The notes: generated by a model from the letters alone, not told the origin. Positions 51,161 to 59,575 are shown, counted from the stretch's first letter. The stretch: 64,000 bases of DNA from Glycomyces artemisiae (GCF_003002955.1 NZ_PVTJ01000002.1:124001-188000), one strand, 5' to 3'. A program made the numbers and translations.

Positions 51161-52102
51161 CTACCCGCGCGGGCGGCGGCGGTCGTGGAGGAGGGCGGCG
51201 AAGCCGTCGAGGTGGCGGGCGAGGGTGTAGTCGAAGAGGGCTTCGAGGTCGGTGAAGGCGTCTTGGGGCGCGGCGGCGAGGAGGGGGAAGTCCTCGGCGG
51301 ACAGGAGCGTGTCCGTCTGAGGGCGCTGGGACCGGTGCCAGTGGTCGAGGGAGACGCCGGTCTCGATCTCGGCGTCGGCTTCGGCGGCGAGCGCGAGGGC
51401 GGCGGTGTTGACGAGGGCGTGGAGGGCGAGGGCTTCGCGGGCGCAGGTGCGGGGCGAGAGGCCGAGGCCGTCGAGGGCGCGGAGGGTCCATTCGGTGTAG
51501 GCGGCGAGCGCCGGGACGAGGAGGGGCCTGGTGAAGGAGACCGCGCGGGCGGCCCAGAGGTGGCGGCGGTAGAGGTCCCATTGGAGGCGGGCGATCGCGT
51601 CGAGGCCGCGGCGCCAGTCGGCGGCGGGCTCGGGGAGGGGGCGTTCGGCGGCGATCTCCTCGATCATCGCGAGGAGGAGGTCCTCCTTGGTGGCGACGTG
51701 GCGGTACAGGGACATCGGGCCGACGTTCAGGTCGGCGGCGACACGGCGCATCGTGACCGCTTGCAGCCCTTCCCGGTCGGCGATGTCGACGGCTTGCCTG
51801 CGGATGCGCGGGAGGGTGAGGGGAGGGGGGAGGGACCCTTTGCGGGCGGGCCGCACCTTCGGGGCGGGACTCTTGGCGGGCACCGGCTTCGCCCGGTCGC
51901 TCACGACCGTTCCGGCACCGACCTTGGTGACCACCAGGCCCTCGTCGCGCAGCACCGCCATCACCCGGTTCGCCGTCGCGGTCGCGACGCCCCAGCGCTG
52001 TGCGATCTGCCTGACGGACGGCACCCGGTCCCCCGGGCGCAGGTCGCCCGCGGCGATGCCCGCTCGGAGTTCCGCGGCGATCTGGCGGTACGGCGGTTCC
52101 AT
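51161..52102 (-). CDS. GntR-TetR double-DNA-binding-domain regulator
   Basis: 313 aa. Residues 1-70 are a GntR winged helix (EPPYRQIAAELRAGIAAGDLRPGDRVPSVRQIAQRWGVATATANRVM). A basic, proline-rich linker (71-95) leads to a TetR helix-turn-helix (LQAVTMRRVAADLNVGPMSLYRHVATKEDLLLAM, about 112-147) and the TetR_C_1 ligand domain. This fusion is known in actinobacteria but unusual, with two DNA-reading heads on one chain. Divergent from the GNAT gene with a long dyad between. Confidence 0.9.
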   Translation of the reverse strand: MEPPYRQIAAELRAGIAAGDLRPGDRVPSVRQIAQRWGVATATANRVMAVLRDEGLVVTKVGAGTVVSDRAKPVPAKSPAPKVRPARKGSLPPPLTLPRIRRQAVDIADREGLQAVTMRRVAADLNVGPMSLYRHVATKEDLLLAMIEEIAAERPLPEPAADWRRGLDAIARLQWDLYRRHLWAARAVSFTRPLLVPALAAYTEWTLRALDGLGLSPRTCAREALALHALVNTAALALAAEADAEIETGVSLDHWHRSQRPQTDTLLSAEDFPLLAAAPQDAFTDLEALFDYTLARHLDGFAALLHDRRRPRG

Positions 52103-52108
52103 CCCACC

Positions 52109-52144
52109 AGTGTACTAGGTCATTCATCGCCGGACTAGCACACT
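52109..52144. promoter_or_regulatory. Candidate operator of the GntR-TetR regulator
   Basis: AGTGTACTAG (52109-52118) and CTAGCACACT (52135-52144) form an inverted repeat with 9 of 10 matches and 16 bp between, 7 bp upstream of the regulator start. Confidence 0.55.
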
Positions 52145-52181
52145 TTCCCCCAGCCGTGCCTTTCACTGCACCGTTTCCCGT

Positions 52182-52766
52182 GTGAGCCTGGGTTCCGTGG
52201 ACATCGATACAGTGTACGCATCCGATGCCGGCGGACTCGTCGGCGTGCTCTCCTCGGCGTTCGCCGCCGATCCGCTCGCCGCATGGCTGTTCCCCGACGA
52301 GGGCCGCCGGGCGGCATACCAGGAGGGGTTCTACCGGTCGCTGCTCGGCCGTCCGCGGGCCGAAGCCCACGTCGCCGGGGCCGAGGGCGCTGCGCTCTGG
52401 CTGCGGCTCGACCGGGGCGAACGGCTCGACGCCGGCAGCGCGCCTCCCGGCGGGCCCCTCGCCCGGTTGTTCTCGCTCGGCGCCGCGCTCGGCGAGCGGC
52501 ATCCGGTCGACCGGCCGCACCTGTACCTCGCGGTCATGGGCGTGGTCCCCGCGTCGCAGGGCCGCGGGATCGGGTCGGCGCTGCTGCGGCACGGGCTGGC
52601 GCTCGCGGACCGGGACGGGCTGCCCGCGTACCTGGAGGCGAGTTCACCGGGCAGCCGGGCCCTGTACCTGCGGCACGGGTTCGCCGACCTCGGCGGGCCG
52701 GTCCGGGTCGAGGGCGCGCCGCCCGTCCAACCGATGCGGCGGGAACCCGCCGCTACCGATTCGTAA
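52182..52766 (+). CDS. GNAT-family N-acetyltransferase
   Basis: 194 aa. The acetyl-CoA loop is clear in MGVVPASQGRGIGSALLRHGLALADRDG (Q/RxxGxG/A), followed by LEASSPGSRALYLRHGFADLG, motif B. Substrate unknown; it resembles the actinobacterial GNAT group that follows or faces TetR regulators. GTG start at 52182. Co-transcribed with the hydrolase 12 bp downstream. Confidence 0.86.
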   Translation: MSLGSVDIDTVYASDAGGLVGVLSSAFAADPLAAWLFPDEGRRAAYQEGFYRSLLGRPRAEAHVAGAEGAALWLRLDRGERLDAGSAPPGGPLARLFSLGAALGERHPVDRPHLYLAVMGVVPASQGRGIGSALLRHGLALADRDGLPAYLEASSPGSRALYLRHGFADLGGPVRVEGAPPVQPMRREPAATDS

Positions 52767-52778
52767 GGAGCACAAGCC

Positions 52779-53639
52779 ATGTCCAATCCCACCGTCGTGC
52801 TGGTGCACGGCACGCACGTCTCGTCGTTCAGCTGGGTCGGGCTCACCTCCGAGCTCACCCTCCGCGGGTTCCCCACGGTCGCAGTGGATCTGCCCGGGCA
52901 CGGGGTCGACGGGTTCTACCCGCGGTCGTACCAGGCGCCGCAGGACCTTGCGGCCCTTGCCAAGGAGCCGTCGCCCCTCGCGGGGCTCACGCTCGACGAC
53001 TATGCGGAACACACCGTCGAGGTCGTGCGGCGGGCCCGCCGGAACGGGCCGGTCGTGCTCGTCGGCTCCAGCCAGGGCGGGGTCACGTTGGGCCGGGTCG
53101 GGAACGCCGTGCCCGAGCTGGTCGACCGCCTCGTCTACGTGGCGGCGTACTGCCCGGTCGAGCTGCCGAGCATGGCCGCGTACCTCGCGGAGCCGGAGAA
53201 CGCGGAGAGCCTCATCGCCAAGGTCACCGCGGCCGTCGCCGGGGACCCGGCCGAGCTCGGGGTGGCGCGGGTGAACTGGCGGACCGCCGATCCGGTGCTG
53301 CTGGACGGCATCCGCGAGTGCCTCGCGGGCGGTTTCGGCGACGAGGAGCTGCTGCGGGCGCTCAACCTGTTCCAGCCCGACGAGCCCGTGGCGGTCCCCC
53401 TGGCGGAGACCAGGGTCGAGGCGGACCGGTGGGGGCGCATCCCGCGGACGTACGTGCGGTTCACCGAGGACCGGCTCATCCCGCCCGCGCTCCAGGACCG
53501 GTTCATCGCCGAGGCCGACCGGCTGACGCCGGGCAACCCGACCGAGGTGCATTCGCTGCCGCTGCCGCACGTCGGGCCGTTCTCGCGGCCGGAGGTCGTG
53601 GAGCTCATCGCCGGGATCGCCTCGCGCGCAAGGGAGTAA
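52779..53639 (+). CDS. Alpha/beta hydrolase
   Basis: 286 aa. Oxyanion motif VLVHGTHVSSFSW, nucleophile Ser in LVGSSQGGVTLG, and C-terminal His in LPLPHVGPFSRP; the acid lies near FTEDRLIPP. Similar to salicylate-esterase-like/HNL-type hydrolases of actinobacteria. AAGGAG upstream of the ATG. Forms an operon with the GNAT gene under the divergent GntR-TetR protein. Confidence 0.88.
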   Translation: MSNPTVVLVHGTHVSSFSWVGLTSELTLRGFPTVAVDLPGHGVDGFYPRSYQAPQDLAALAKEPSPLAGLTLDDYAEHTVEVVRRARRNGPVVLVGSSQGGVTLGRVGNAVPELVDRLVYVAAYCPVELPSMAAYLAEPENAESLIAKVTAAVAGDPAELGVARVNWRTADPVLLDGIRECLAGGFGDEELLRALNLFQPDEPVAVPLAETRVEADRWGRIPRTYVRFTEDRLIPPALQDRFIAEADRLTPGNPTEVHSLPLPHVGPFSRPEVVELIAGIASRARE

Positions 53640-53647
53640 GGAGCAGT

Positions 53648-53686
53648 GAGGACGCCCGGGGTCATGCCCCCCGGGCGTCCTCGTTC
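53648..53686. terminator. Terminator between hydrolase and pectate lyase genes
   Basis: A perfect 14-bp stem (53648-53661 with 53669-53682, 7-nt loop) between convergent genes. Confidence 0.83.
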
Positions 53687-53704
53687 CGGATCCCGTTGCC
53701 GGAG

Positions 53705-55243
53705 TTATGCGTAGGTCTCGAACTCGGTGATCTTCGGCGTGCCGGAGGCCGAGGTGATCACGAAGTTGACCTTGGTGAGGGACGTGGCGGTGAAGGAGAT
53801 CGTGCCCGCCCCGGTGCCGGAGGCGAGGACCGCCCCGGTGTCGTTGTTGACCAGCTGCCACGAGCCGATACGGCCGGTCGCGTCGGAGGCCTCCTTGATG
53901 ACGACCGTGTCGATCGTCTTCGCGGAGCTCCACTTGACCGAGACGCGCCCGGTGGTGCCGCTCGGGGACCAGTAGGTCGAGGTGGAGCCGTCGATGACGT
54001 TGCCGTAGCTGGTGCCGGAGGCCTTCGAGGTGCCGTCGGCGCCCGCGCCGATGCTCAGGTTCGCGCCCGTGGGCGGGTTCCCGGTGGTCGGCGCGTCGGT
54101 GGTCGGCGTGGTCGTGGTCGGGCCCGCGGTCGGCGAGGTCACCGAGCAGGAGCCGTCGGAGGTCTTCAGGCCCTTGTTCGCGCCCGCGGTCGCGGTCACG
54201 ATCGACGGGACGCAGCTCGCGTTGTCGAGGCTGTACGAGTACGGGATGGAGACCGTGGTCGTGGAGGTCGGGTTCGGGCCCGCCGGGTGGTTGTCGGTGC
54301 CGGGGGACGACCAGGTCACGTTGTCGAAGGTGTTCCCGCTGACCTGCCAGTAACCCATGAGGTCGGTGTAGAAGGTCCCGAGCGGGTCCTTCGAGTCCTC
54401 GAAGTAGTTGTTGTCCACCTTGATCTTCGCGCCGACGCGGGGGTTGATGCCCGACTCGACGATCCCGGTGAAGTAGTTGTTGTAGGTGTGCGCGGTCCCG
54501 CCGCGCAGGAGCGGCATGCGCGAGTTCAGGTTCTGGTACAGGTTGTGGTGGTAGGTGATGAAGCTGCTCGCGGTGTCGCTGTCGCTGGAGCCGACGAGGC
54601 CGCCGCGCTCGGAGTTGCGCAGGATCGAGTAGGAGAGCGTCACGTACTTGGTGTCGTTCTTCAGGTCGAACAGGCCGTCGTAGCCCTCGGACTCGCCGCC
54701 GGAGGCTTCGAGGGTGGTGTGGTCGACCCACACGTTGCGGACCGTGCTCTCCATGCCGATGGCGTCGCCGCCGTTGGAGGTCGGGGAGCCGGACTTCTTC
54801 ACGTTCTTGACCGTGACGTTCTGGATGATGATGTTGCTGGAGTCGCGGATGTGGATGCCGAGCTGGTCGAACGTGGCGCCCGAGCCGACGCCGAGGATCG
54901 TGACGTTGCTGATCCCCTTGAGCTCGATGCGGTCCGCGGCGGTGTCGCAGCTGTCGCCGTCGACCGCCGTGGTGTTCCCGTGGTTGATGGTGCCCTCGAC
55001 CTGGATGATGATCGGGGTGCTGGTCGAGGCCCGGTTGCACAGGGCCGCATGGATCTGCGTGCCGGTGGTGGCGCGCACGACCGCGCCGCCGGCGCCGCCG
55101 GTGGTGCCGCCGTTCTGCGTGGCGTAGCCGGTGGCCGCGTTGGACTGCGCCGAGGCGCCGGTGGTCGAGAACGCGATGCCCGCGACGGCCACGGCCATCG
55201 CGGCGGCCACCGTGCCGACCTTGAGTGCTAGCGATCGTCTCAT
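53705..55243 (-). CDS. Secreted pectate lyase (PL1) with C-terminal carbohydrate-binding module
   Basis: 512 aa. Signal peptide 1-32 (MRRSLALKVGTVAAAMAVAV..., cleavage after ASA). The right-handed beta-helix of PL1 runs to about 340, with VWVDHTTL, ESEGYDGLFDLKND (calcium-binding acids) and the catalytic NSRMPLLR segment (RxPxxR). A Thr/Pro linker (about 365-390) leads to a discoidin/CBM32-like module ending KITEFETYA. It cleaves polygalacturonate by beta-elimination. Alone on its strand with palindromes upstream. Confidence 0.92.
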   Translation of the reverse strand: MRRSLALKVGTVAAAMAVAVAGIAFSTTGASAQSNAATGYATQNGGTTGGAGGAVVRATTGTQIHAALCNRASTSTPIIIQVEGTINHGNTTAVDGDSCDTAADRIELKGISNVTILGVGSGATFDQLGIHIRDSSNIIIQNVTVKNVKKSGSPTSNGGDAIGMESTVRNVWVDHTTLEASGGESEGYDGLFDLKNDTKYVTLSYSILRNSERGGLVGSSDSDTASSFITYHHNLYQNLNSRMPLLRGGTAHTYNNYFTGIVESGINPRVGAKIKVDNNYFEDSKDPLGTFYTDLMGYWQVSGNTFDNVTWSSPGTDNHPAGPNPTSTTTVSIPYSYSLDNASCVPSIVTATAGANKGLKTSDGSCSVTSPTAGPTTTTPTTDAPTTGNPPTGANLSIGAGADGTSKASGTSYGNVIDGSTSTYWSPSGTTGRVSVKWSSAKTIDTVVIKEASDATGRIGSWQLVNNDTGAVLASGTGAGTISFTATSLTKVNFVITSASGTPKITEFETYA

Positions 55244-55290
55244 CGCCGAGCTCCTAGGGGTTAGGGATTGACATGTTTCAATGAGTCTAA

Positions 55291-55334
55291 GGAAAGCCCT
55301 TTCCGGAAATCAAGGGTTTTGGGCAACCGATTGC
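55291..55334. promoter_or_regulatory. Palindromes upstream of the pectate lyase gene
   Basis: Three nested or adjacent dyads: GGAAAG-CC-CTTTCC (55291-55304), TTTCCGGAAA (55300-55309) and a LacI-type GCAACCGATTGC (55323-55334, 5 of 6 pairs around a central CG). Probable catabolic repressor sites. The cognate protein is unknown. Confidence 0.5.
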
Positions 55335-55376
55335 ACAAGTTTTTCGCGGCGGCGGTGCGGGCGGTCCGAGCGGGCG

Positions 55377-56288
55377 TCAGCCCAGGTTCTCCAGGGCCTC
55401 TTCGGCCGACGCGGCGTGCGCGTCCATCGCCGACCACGGGTCCGGTTTGCGCATGAGGCGGCGGCGGACCTTCTCGGTGGTGTACTTCGCGGGGCGCGAG
55501 CGGCCGAGCTCGTCCCAGTCGAGCGGGGTGGCGACGGCCGCGCCGGGGCGGGCCCGCAGCGAGTACGGGGCGATGAAGGTCTGGCCGAAGGCGTTCCGGT
55601 TGACGTCCAGGAAGATCCGGTCCCCGCGTTTGTTCTTGCGCTGCGCGGTGGTGAGCAGGTCCGGGTCCTCGGCGGCGAGGCGGTCGGCGACCGCGAGGGC
55701 GAGCTCGCGGACGGCGTCGAAGCCGGTGGAGCGGTCGAGCGGGGCCGCGACGTGGTAGCCGCGCCCGCCGGTGGCCTGCACGAACGGGGTCAGGCCGATC
55801 TCGGTGTAGACGTCGCGCAGGCGCCGGGCGACCGTGTGGAGCACCGTGTGGTCGGTGCCGTCGGGCGGGTCGATGTCGATGACGAGCCGGTCGGGCCGTT
55901 CGAGGTCGTCGACGGTGGAGGGCCAGACGTGGAACTCGATCGCGGCCTGGTTCGCGAGGTAGACGAGCGTCGCCGGGTCGTCGCAGACGACGTAGTGGAC
56001 GGTGCCCCCGTCGGTGCGCGACCGCACCGCCTCGGTGCGGATCCAGTCGGGGAAGTGGTCGGAGGCGTCCTTCTGGAAGAACCCGCTCCCGCCGATGCCG
56101 TCGGGGAAGCGGCGCAGCGTGAGCGGGCGGCCCGCGAGGTGGGGGACCATCGCCTCGGCGACCGACTCGCAGTGGTCGATCAGGTCGCCCTTGGTGAGGC
56201 CGTCGTCGGGGAACAGGACCTTGTCGAGCCGCGAGACCTTGATGTCGCGGCCCGCGACTGCCACTGTTGCGGCTTTGCCTGGCGCCAT
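55377..56288 (-). CDS. LigD-type NHEJ polymerase domain protein
   Basis: 303 aa, only the polymerase/primase (AEP) domain of LigD: GRDIKVSRLDKVLFPDDGLTKGDLIDHCESVAEAM at the start, the catalytic VIDIDPPDG (DxD), ATGGRGYHV and DVNRNAFGQTFIAPYS. It extends or fills broken DNA ends with a preference for ribonucleotides. Stand-alone copies coexist with a ligase and Ku elsewhere in many actinobacteria; neither is in this window. The start at 56288 is fixed by AAGGAGGTG, which lies inside a hairpin. Confidence 0.92.
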   Translation of the reverse strand: MAPGKAATVAVAGRDIKVSRLDKVLFPDDGLTKGDLIDHCESVAEAMVPHLAGRPLTLRRFPDGIGGSGFFQKDASDHFPDWIRTEAVRSRTDGGTVHYVVCDDPATLVYLANQAAIEFHVWPSTVDDLERPDRLVIDIDPPDGTDHTVLHTVARRLRDVYTEIGLTPFVQATGGRGYHVAAPLDRSTGFDAVRELALAVADRLAAEDPDLLTTAQRKNKRGDRIFLDVNRNAFGQTFIAPYSLRARPGAAVATPLDWDELGRSRPAKYTTEKVRRRLMRKPDPWSAMDAHAASAEEALENLG

Positions 56289-56291
56289 GCG

Positions 56292-56322
56292 GGGTACACC
56301 TCCTTGATGCGGAGGTGTACCC
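56292..56322 (-). promoter_or_regulatory. Hairpin that sequesters the Shine-Dalgarno of the LigD-type gene
   Basis: A perfect 12-bp stem (56292-56303 with 56311-56322, 7-nt loop). On the minus strand the 5' arm is GGGTACACCTCC and the 3' arm GGAGGTGTACCC; the latter holds the ribosome binding site AAGGAGGTG (56305-56297), 8 bases before the ATG at 56288. In the closed form the site is fully paired. It could also act as a terminator for the upstream gene, but no T run follows. Confidence 0.7.
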
Positions 56323-56348
56323 GCAGGTCGCGGCCGTAAACGAGCGTC

Positions 56349-56819
56349 CTATGCCTCCCGTTCGGCGAGCGCGGCGAGCTGCCCGATGACCGTGCCCCAG
56401 CCCTCGTGGAAGCCGAGCTCCTCGTGGCGCTTGCGGGACGCGGCGCTGCCGTGGCGCACCAACGCGCGGTACGCGGTGCCCTCGGGGGCGTCGGCGAAGG
56501 TGATCTCGGCGGTCATGGCGACCGGCTCGGGCTCGGCCGGGCGCCAGGCGCTGTCGATCGCGTTGGTGAAGACGATGCGCTCGCCGTCCTCGACGACGAG
56601 GAACGCGGCGTCCATGTGCGGCCGGAATGCATCGCCGTCCTCGCTCATGCTGGTGACCATCGGGCCGCCGGGCACGGCGTCGAAGCGCTCGACGCGGCAC
56701 GCGTACGGGGCCGGGAGCCACCACTGCTCGAAGCGGGCCGGGTCGGTCCAGGCCCGCCAGACGCTGTCGCGGGGCGCGCGGATGACGCGCTCGATGACGA
56801 GGTCGAGTTCGGTGTTCAT
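56349..56819 (-). CDS. SRPBCC/AHSA1-like START-domain protein
   Basis: 156 aa. TELDLVIERVIRAPRDSVWRAWTDPARFEQWWLPAPYACRVERFDAVPGG is the standard AHSA1-like opening; ends with HEGWGTVIGQLAALAE. A hydrophobic-pocket protein often encoded with an ArsR regulator, as here (start overlaps the arsR stop, ATGA). Ligand unknown. The LigD-type gene lies 60 bp downstream and may be on the same transcript. Confidence 0.92.
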   Translation of the reverse strand: MNTELDLVIERVIRAPRDSVWRAWTDPARFEQWWLPAPYACRVERFDAVPGGPMVTSMSEDGDAFRPHMDAAFLVVEDGERIVFTNAIDSAWRPAEPEPVAMTAEITFADAPEGTAYRALVRHGSAASRKRHEELGFHEGWGTVIGQLAALAEREA

Positions 56820-57166
56820 TGGTGCTCCTCGGGATCGGTGACGAACTGCTCCAGCCGGTCGGTGCGCGACTCCCAGACCCGCCGCTGCTCGGCGAGCCAG
56901 TCGTCGACGAGCGCGAGCCGCTCGCGCCGGAGCGCGCAGGTGCGGACCCGGCCGGTCTTGGCGGTGCGGATGAGGCCGTTCGCCTCCAGGGTCCGCACGT
57001 GCTTCATGAAGGAGGGGAGGGTCATCGGGAACTCGCGGGCGAGGTCGCCGACGCTCATCGGGCCGCGCCCGAGGCGGCGGACCACCTCGCGGCGGGTGGG
57101 GTCGGCGAGCGCGGTGAACACACCGTCGAGAGCGGTGCCGACCAGCGTCTCCGAATACTGTGCCAT
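56816..57166 (-). CDS. ArsR-family regulator
   Basis: 116 aa. Winged helix: LDGVFTALADPTRREVVRRLGRGPMSVGDLAREFPMTLPSFMKHVRTLEANGLI (about 14-67). No cysteine metal site, so this is the SRPBCC-linked subgroup that responds to something other than metal. First gene of the pair with the AHSA1 protein. Repeated GCTAAGT elements stand just upstream of its start. Confidence 0.93.
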   Translation of the reverse strand: MAQYSETLVGTALDGVFTALADPTRREVVRRLGRGPMSVGDLAREFPMTLPSFMKHVRTLEANGLIRTAKTGRVRTCALRRERLALVDDWLAEQRRVWESRTDRLEQFVTDPEEHQ

Positions 57167-57169
57167 AAG

Positions 57170-57218
57170 GCTAAGTATTACTCACTGAAACACTTAGCGC
57201 AAGGGCTAAGTGTTTTTT
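57170..57218. promoter_or_regulatory. GCTAAGT repeats: arsR operator and lacI terminator
   Basis: GCTAAGT occurs at 57170-57176 and 57205-57211 and inverted at 57192-57198. The latter two form an 11-bp stem AAACACTTAGC/GCTAAGTGTTT (57188-57198 with 57205-57215) flanked by T runs on the plus side, which can end the lacI transcript; the outer pair forms a 29-bp dyad near the arsR start. Confidence 0.6.
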
Positions 57219-57219
57219 G

Positions 57220-58203
57220 CTAGCGGATGATGAGCCGCGGCTCCACGAGCAGGCCCTTCGGCTCCTGCGCCACGACCTTGTTCCCCTCGGGACCCATGAG
57301 CATCTCCAGGATGCCGGCGGCGACGCGCTCGGGGAGCTGCTCGACGCTGGAGATCCCGAGCGCCTCGGCGGCGGCGGTGTTGTCGAAGCCGACGATCGGC
57401 AGCTCGGGCCGCCCGGCCTGGACGGCGGCGAGGTGCGCGCCGATCGCGAGGGCGTCGCTGACGCACACGAGGCCGTCGATCCCGTTCGGCAGCAGGGCCT
57501 TCACGGCCTCCTGGCCTTCGGCGACGCCGTCCTCGGCGGTGAGCCGCGGGGCGGTCCGCTCCCCCATGGCCTCGCGCCAGCCGCGCTCGCGGTCGCTGCC
57601 GCTCTCCGAGCCCTCGGGCCAGCCGAGGAACGCGATGCGGTCCCCGGCCCGGTCGAGGAGATGCCTGGTGGCGCTGCGGGTCCCGGCGGCGCCGTCGATG
57701 TCGACCCACGGGTGGGCGGCGGTGTCGGTCCCCCAGGGGCGGCCGAAGGCCGCGAAGGGGACGCCGCGTTCGAGGAGGCGGGCGGCGCGGCGGTCGCCGC
57801 GGGAGGTGCCGGTGAGGACGATCGCGTCCACTTCCCCGGCGTCGGCGAGCTCGTCGAGGTGCCGCAGCTCCTCCTCCAGTGTCCTTGCGGCGTAGAGGAG
57901 GACGCGGAGGCCGCGGGCCGCGGCACTCTCGGTCAAGGCGTGGACGAAGCGGTCGAGGACGACGCCGGAGACGCCCCCGGAGTAGGGGTCGAGCTTGACG
58001 GCGATCGTGGAGGTGCGCTGGGTGCGCAGGCGCCGGGCGAGGGCGTTCGGGGAGTAGCCGAGGGCCTCGATCGCGGCCTGGACCTTGAGGCGCGTCGACT
58101 CCTTCACGATCGAGGGGGAGTTGACGACGTTGCTCACGGTCTGGCGCGAGACGCCCGCTTCGCGCGCGACGTCCCCGATTGTCGCGGCCTTCCGTTCCGC
58201 CAT
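57220..58203 (-). CDS. LacI-family regulator of the adjacent sugar transport operon
   Basis: 327 aa from the ATG at 58203. LacI helix-turn-helix and hinge: TIGDVAREAGVSRQTVSNVVNSPSIVKESTRLKVQAAIEALGYSPNALARRLR. The rest is a periplasmic-binding-like sugar-sensing domain. The frame reaches 58266, but the added 21 residues lie upstream of the usual helix-turn-helix start. Divergent from the ABC transport operon, which it most likely represses. Confidence 0.93.
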   Translation of the reverse strand: MAERKAATIGDVAREAGVSRQTVSNVVNSPSIVKESTRLKVQAAIEALGYSPNALARRLRTQRTSTIAVKLDPYSGGVSGVVLDRFVHALTESAAARGLRVLLYAARTLEEELRHLDELADAGEVDAIVLTGTSRGDRRAARLLERGVPFAAFGRPWGTDTAAHPWVDIDGAAGTRSATRHLLDRAGDRIAFLGWPEGSESGSDRERGWREAMGERTAPRLTAEDGVAEGQEAVKALLPNGIDGLVCVSDALAIGAHLAAVQAGRPELPIVGFDNTAAAEALGISSVEQLPERVAAGILEMLMGPEGNKVVAQEPKGLLVEPRLIIR

Positions 58204-58254
58204 TCGGCCCTGTCCCCTCGCACTTGACGTTCGCTCGCGGACGAGCCTATCGTA

Positions 58255-58285
58255 TGATCGTTCCAATAAAAATTGATCGATCCAA
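58255..58285. promoter_or_regulatory. Repeated LacI-type sites TGATCGNTCCAA
   Basis: TGATCGTTCCAA (58255-58266) and TGATCGATCCAA (58274-58285), 19 bp apart, in the divergent lacI/ABC region. A third related inverted copy (TCGATGGATCAA) lies at about 58296-58307, next to the start of the binding-protein gene. Confidence 0.6.
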
Positions 58286-58319
58286 AAACGGTCGGTCGAT
58301 GGATCAAAGGAGATTCACC

Positions 58320-59573
58320 GTGAGCAGCAGGAGACGCACCGCCCTCGCGGCAGGGAGCGCGGCCGTCGCCGCCGCGCTGGCCCTCGCCGGGTGCGGAGGC
58401 CAGGGCTTCGACGACAGCGGCAACGACGACGCGGAGGGCCTGACCTCCTCCGACGACGCGCTGACGATCCTCTACGGCGCCAGCGGCGAGGCCGAGACGC
58501 AGGCGATCGAGGCCGCGCTCGCGGCCTGGTCCGAGGAGTCCGGCATCGAGGCGACCGCGGTCGCCGCCACGAACATGGACCAGGAGCTGTCGCAGGGCTT
58601 CGCGGCGGGCTCCCCGCCCGACCTGTTCTACCTGGCCCCCGAGAAGCTCGCCGGGTACGCCGCGAACGGCTCCCTCGAACCGTACGGCGACCTGCTCGCG
58701 AACAAGGACGACTTCTACCCCGGGCTCGTCCAGAACTTCACGCTCGACGGCGAGTTCTACTGCGCCCCCAAGGACTCCTCCACGCTCGCGCTGGTCATCA
58801 ACACCGACCTGTGGGCCGAGGCGGGCCTCACCGACGCCGACATCCCGACGACCTGGGACCAGCTCGACGCGGCCGCCGCGGCGCTGACCTCCGGCGACAC
58901 GGTCGGGCTCGCGTTCGGCGCCGAGTACCAGCGGGTGGGGGCGTTCATGGCGGGCGCGGGCGGGCGCCTGGTCTCCGAGGACGGGACGACCGCGGTCGCC
59001 GACTCCGCGGAGAACACCGAGGCGCTCGAATACGTCAAGGGCCACTTGGAGGACGGCACGTTCGCCTATGCTGCGGACCTCGGCGCCGGTTGGGGCGGCG
59101 AGGCGTTCGGCAAGGGGCTCGCGGCGATGACCATCGAGGGCAACTGGATCACCGGCGGCCTGTCCGCCGACTTCCCCGACGTCGACTACAAGGTCGTGGA
59201 GATGCCCGCGGGCCCGGCCGGGCAGGGCACCCTCCAGTTCACGAACTGCTGGGGCATGGCCGCCGACTCGCCGAACCAGGAGGCCGCGCTCGACCTCGTG
59301 GAGTACCTGACGAGCGCCGACCAGCAGCTCGCGTTCTCGGAGGCCTTCGGCCCCATGCCGTCCGTGCAGTCCGCGGCCGACACGTGGAGCACCGACAACC
59401 CGGAGCTCGCGGCGTTCCTCGCGGGCGCCGACTACGCGACGGGCGTGCCGACCGCGGCCGGCTCCGCCGAGGTGATCGCCGACTTCAACGCGCAGCTCGA
59501 ATCGCTCGCGGCCGGCGACCCGGCGCAGATCCTCGCGACCGTGCAGGGCAACCTCGAAGCCGTGGTCGGCTGA
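58320..59573 (+). CDS. Sugar ABC transporter substrate-binding lipoprotein
   Basis: 417 aa from a GTG at 58320 (AAAGGAGA 7 bases upstream). Signal SSRRRTALAAGSAAVAAALALAGC with the lipobox LAGC; the mature protein is a family 1 extracellular solute-binding protein (AGSPPDLFYLAPEKLAGYAANGSLEPY, AAMTIEGNWITGGL). It delivers an oligosaccharide, probably an alpha-glucan fragment to judge from the downstream glycosidase, which is inference. Confidence 0.93.
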   Translation: MSSRRRTALAAGSAAVAAALALAGCGGQGFDDSGNDDAEGLTSSDDALTILYGASGEAETQAIEAALAAWSEESGIEATAVAATNMDQELSQGFAAGSPPDLFYLAPEKLAGYAANGSLEPYGDLLANKDDFYPGLVQNFTLDGEFYCAPKDSSTLALVINTDLWAEAGLTDADIPTTWDQLDAAAAALTSGDTVGLAFGAEYQRVGAFMAGAGGRLVSEDGTTAVADSAENTEALEYVKGHLEDGTFAYAADLGAGWGGEAFGKGLAAMTIEGNWITGGLSADFPDVDYKVVEMPAGPAGQGTLQFTNCWGMAADSPNQEAALDLVEYLTSADQQLAFSEAFGPMPSVQSAADTWSTDNPELAAFLAGADYATGVPTAAGSAEVIADFNAQLESLAAGDPAQILATVQGNLEAVVG

Positions 59574-59575
59574 CC

